NCBI GenBank assembly: GCA_025456495.1
Contig: JALOKO010000152.1
Span: 1-7,963, forward strand
Reading direction: 5' to 3'
Origin: Bryobacterales bacterium
GTDB lineage: Bacteria > Acidobacteriota > Terriglobia > Bryobacterales > Bryobacteraceae
Length of the DNA stretch: 7,963 nucleotides
The notes beneath the pieces are model-generated. The model saw only the letters and a list, made by a program, of their open reading frames with translations, was not told where the DNA came from and ran no database searches. The position numbers were made by a program, and so were the translations under genes. Position 1 is the stretch's first letter. Every line of letters begins with the position of its first letter. Positions 6,685-7,963 of the stretch are shown one piece after another.

Positions 6685-7963
6685 ATGACCACTGTGCTCC
6701 GCACCGGCCTCTTGTTCCTTGCTCTCGCCCTTGCCGCGGCCGCTCCCCTGTCTCTGCGCGCCCAACAGGCATGCACCGGCTCCTCAGCCCTGCTCTCGTT
6801 CAAGCTCTACGTGAAGCCTCCCCAGCATGCCCCCTATCCGCTCCGCGAGGTGAACGAACTGCTGCCCGGCATGAAGATCCAATACCAGCCCATCCGCATC
6901 CCTGGCAACGATCTTGAGGACGCCCGCATCGCCCTCATTCTGGCTGAGAGCGTTCACGGCACAGAGACCCAGCGTCTGCTGGTGATGGAGCCTCAGCGCG
7001 CAGATCATGTCGCCGAGTGGGAAACGCCCTTTCGCACCGGGATCGTCGCGCTCGTCTATGGTCCGCAAGGCCTCAGCACCTCCAAGGTGGGCAACCTCGT
7101 CCGCAAGGACGCTTCCCTGGTAAGCAGCCTCGCCAGCTTTGCTGAGCAGAATCAGCGTATGGAAGACCTCATCCAGGTGCTGGCTGAGCAGGAAAACCGC
7201 GGCCGCCCCGGTGAGACTCTCGACGCGGCTCTCGCCGGCTTCGCTACCCGGCACGGCATGGGCATGGCGCAATGGGACCGCGAAGCGCCCACCGCCGATC
7301 AGGCCATGGCCCTCATGCGTACCCTCAACCCCACCCTCTCTGCGTTTGACCCCTTGGCCCCCAATCCCGCCCAGCGCATGCAGCAAACCGCCGGCCTCGC
7401 CGCCAGTGTCGCCGGACTCTTCTGGGGCAGTCACGTCGCCCTCTACGCAGGTGGCGCCGGACTCTTCCTGAATATGCGCAGCCTGCTCTTTCCCGGAACC
7501 GAATTCGCGTCAGCCCTCCTCCAAGCCAATGAGGATGAGCGTCTGGTCTTGTGCGCCCGCCCCCAGCAGAATCGCTCCCGCACGCGCACCGCGTTCCTCT
7601 GGGCCACGCGCATCCCCGATGCCGGCCCGCCCGCCATCACCCTCACCCAAACCGTTCATGCCGCCGCCGGACAGTCCGCCCTTGCCCCGGCTCTCCTCGG
7701 CGAAGGCGCTGAATGGCGCCATGTCACCCGTGCCCAGGAATGGCGCCTGCTTTCCCTGGACGGGCAGCGCGAACTTCCCGTCACCGTATCGGCTGACGCT
7801 GCCTCACGCGCTTTGCAATTGCACGTGCCCTCCAGTACGCCTCCCGGCCCGTATCGTATCTTCGCTCGTTGGGATTGGGATCTGCTCCACCCCAACGGCC
7901 TGCTGCAAGTGCATCAACTGGCCACCGGCCACGTACCCACCCTCAGCCAGCGCAGCCTCGCCC
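6685..7963 (+). CDS. Secreted protein of unknown function, C-terminus cut by window edge
   Basis: An open frame of 426 codons runs off the right edge. ATG 6685 follows a TGA in the same frame and has AAAAGG 4 nt upstream. The N-terminus is a good signal peptide: R6, a hydrophobic run (9-20), and probable cleavage after SLRA (about residue 26), leaving QQACTG. The mature part begins with a region of alternating strands (35-130, with VALVYGPQGLST). A likely helical, Gln/Glu-rich stretch follows (about 144-172), then a motif FDPLAPNPAQR (221-231). Next is a glycine-rich, weakly hydrophobic segment (237-270, with GLFWGSHVALYAGGAGLFLN). From about 315 the sequence looks like Ig-type beta strands (LPVTVSADAASRALQLHVPS). 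There are no catalytic motifs. The layout recalls an unnamed exported family that I associate with Solibacter/Bryobacterales genomes; this is recollection and is untested. It is divergent from the esterase, and a functional link to it is only a guess. Confidence 0.85.
   Translation, partial: MTTVLRTGLLFLALALAAAAPLSLRAQQACTGSSALLSFKLYVKPPQHAPYPLREVNELLPGMKIQYQPIRIPGNDLEDARIALILAESVHGTETQRLLVMEPQRADHVAEWETPFRTGIVALVYGPQGLSTSKVGNLVRKDASLVSSLASFAEQNQRMEDLIQVLAEQENRGRPGETLDAALAGFATRHGMGMAQWDREAPTADQAMALMRTLNPTLSAFDPLAPNPAQRMQQTAGLAASVAGLFWGSHVALYAGGAGLFLNMRSLLFPGTEFASALLQANEDERLVLCARPQQNRSRTRTAFLWATRIPDAGPPAITLTQTVHAAAGQSALAPALLGEGAEWRHVTRAQEWRLLSLDGQRELPVTVSADAASRALQLHVPSSTPPGPYRIFARWDWDLLHPNGLLQVHQLATGHVPTLSQRSLA

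Noticed and set aside
1..7963. Prophage or mobile island suggested by the sheath gene
   Set aside because: No integrase, transposase, terminase, capsid gene, tRNA or attachment-site repeat was seen, and the sheath gene shares the codon-ending bias of the other minus-strand genes.

Overview
GC-rich bacterial DNA with six protein-coding genes, two of them cut by the window edges, and no RNA gene, insertion sequence or CRISPR array that I can see. The mix of families (an ArnT-like glycosyltransferase, a TgpA-type transglutaminase, a BD-FAE-like esterase and a secreted orphan protein of a kind I associate with Solibacter/Bryobacterales genomes) suggests Acidobacteriota. That is an inference from gene style; there is no rRNA or marker gene to confirm it.

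Layout. Positions 1-2700 hold two minus-strand genes in one apparent transcription unit. A complete contractile-tail sheath homologue (1369-2700) is followed after 12 bp by a membrane GT-C glycosyltransferase (1-1356, C-terminus outside the window). A 135 bp divergent gap (2701-2835) carries an 18 bp tandem repeat. Positions 2836-5552 hold a plus-strand pair 5 bp apart: a small putative lipoprotein and a 743-residue membrane transglutaminase with an intact Cys-His-Asp triad. Only 10 bp separates it from a convergent, membrane-anchored alpha/beta hydrolase (5563-6495, minus). A 189 bp divergent gap (6496-6684) with several short symmetric and repeated motifs then leads to a secreted protein of unknown function that runs off the right edge (6685-7963).

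How they may work together. Apart from the sheath protein, all products are predicted to be membrane-bound, lipidated or exported, so the region looks devoted to the cell envelope: sugar transfer at the membrane, a periplasmic transglutaminase-fold enzyme with a lipoprotein partner, and an anchored esterase. The sheath homologue is the outlier. No tube, baseplate, spike or AAA+ ATPase gene lies beside it in the window, and it shares a transcription unit with a glycosyltransferase.

The plus strand is C-rich and G-poor in all samples counted, whichever strand is coding. Plus-strand genes therefore favour C-ending codons and minus-strand genes G-ending codons. This skew also explains the very long non-coding open frames opposite the real genes.
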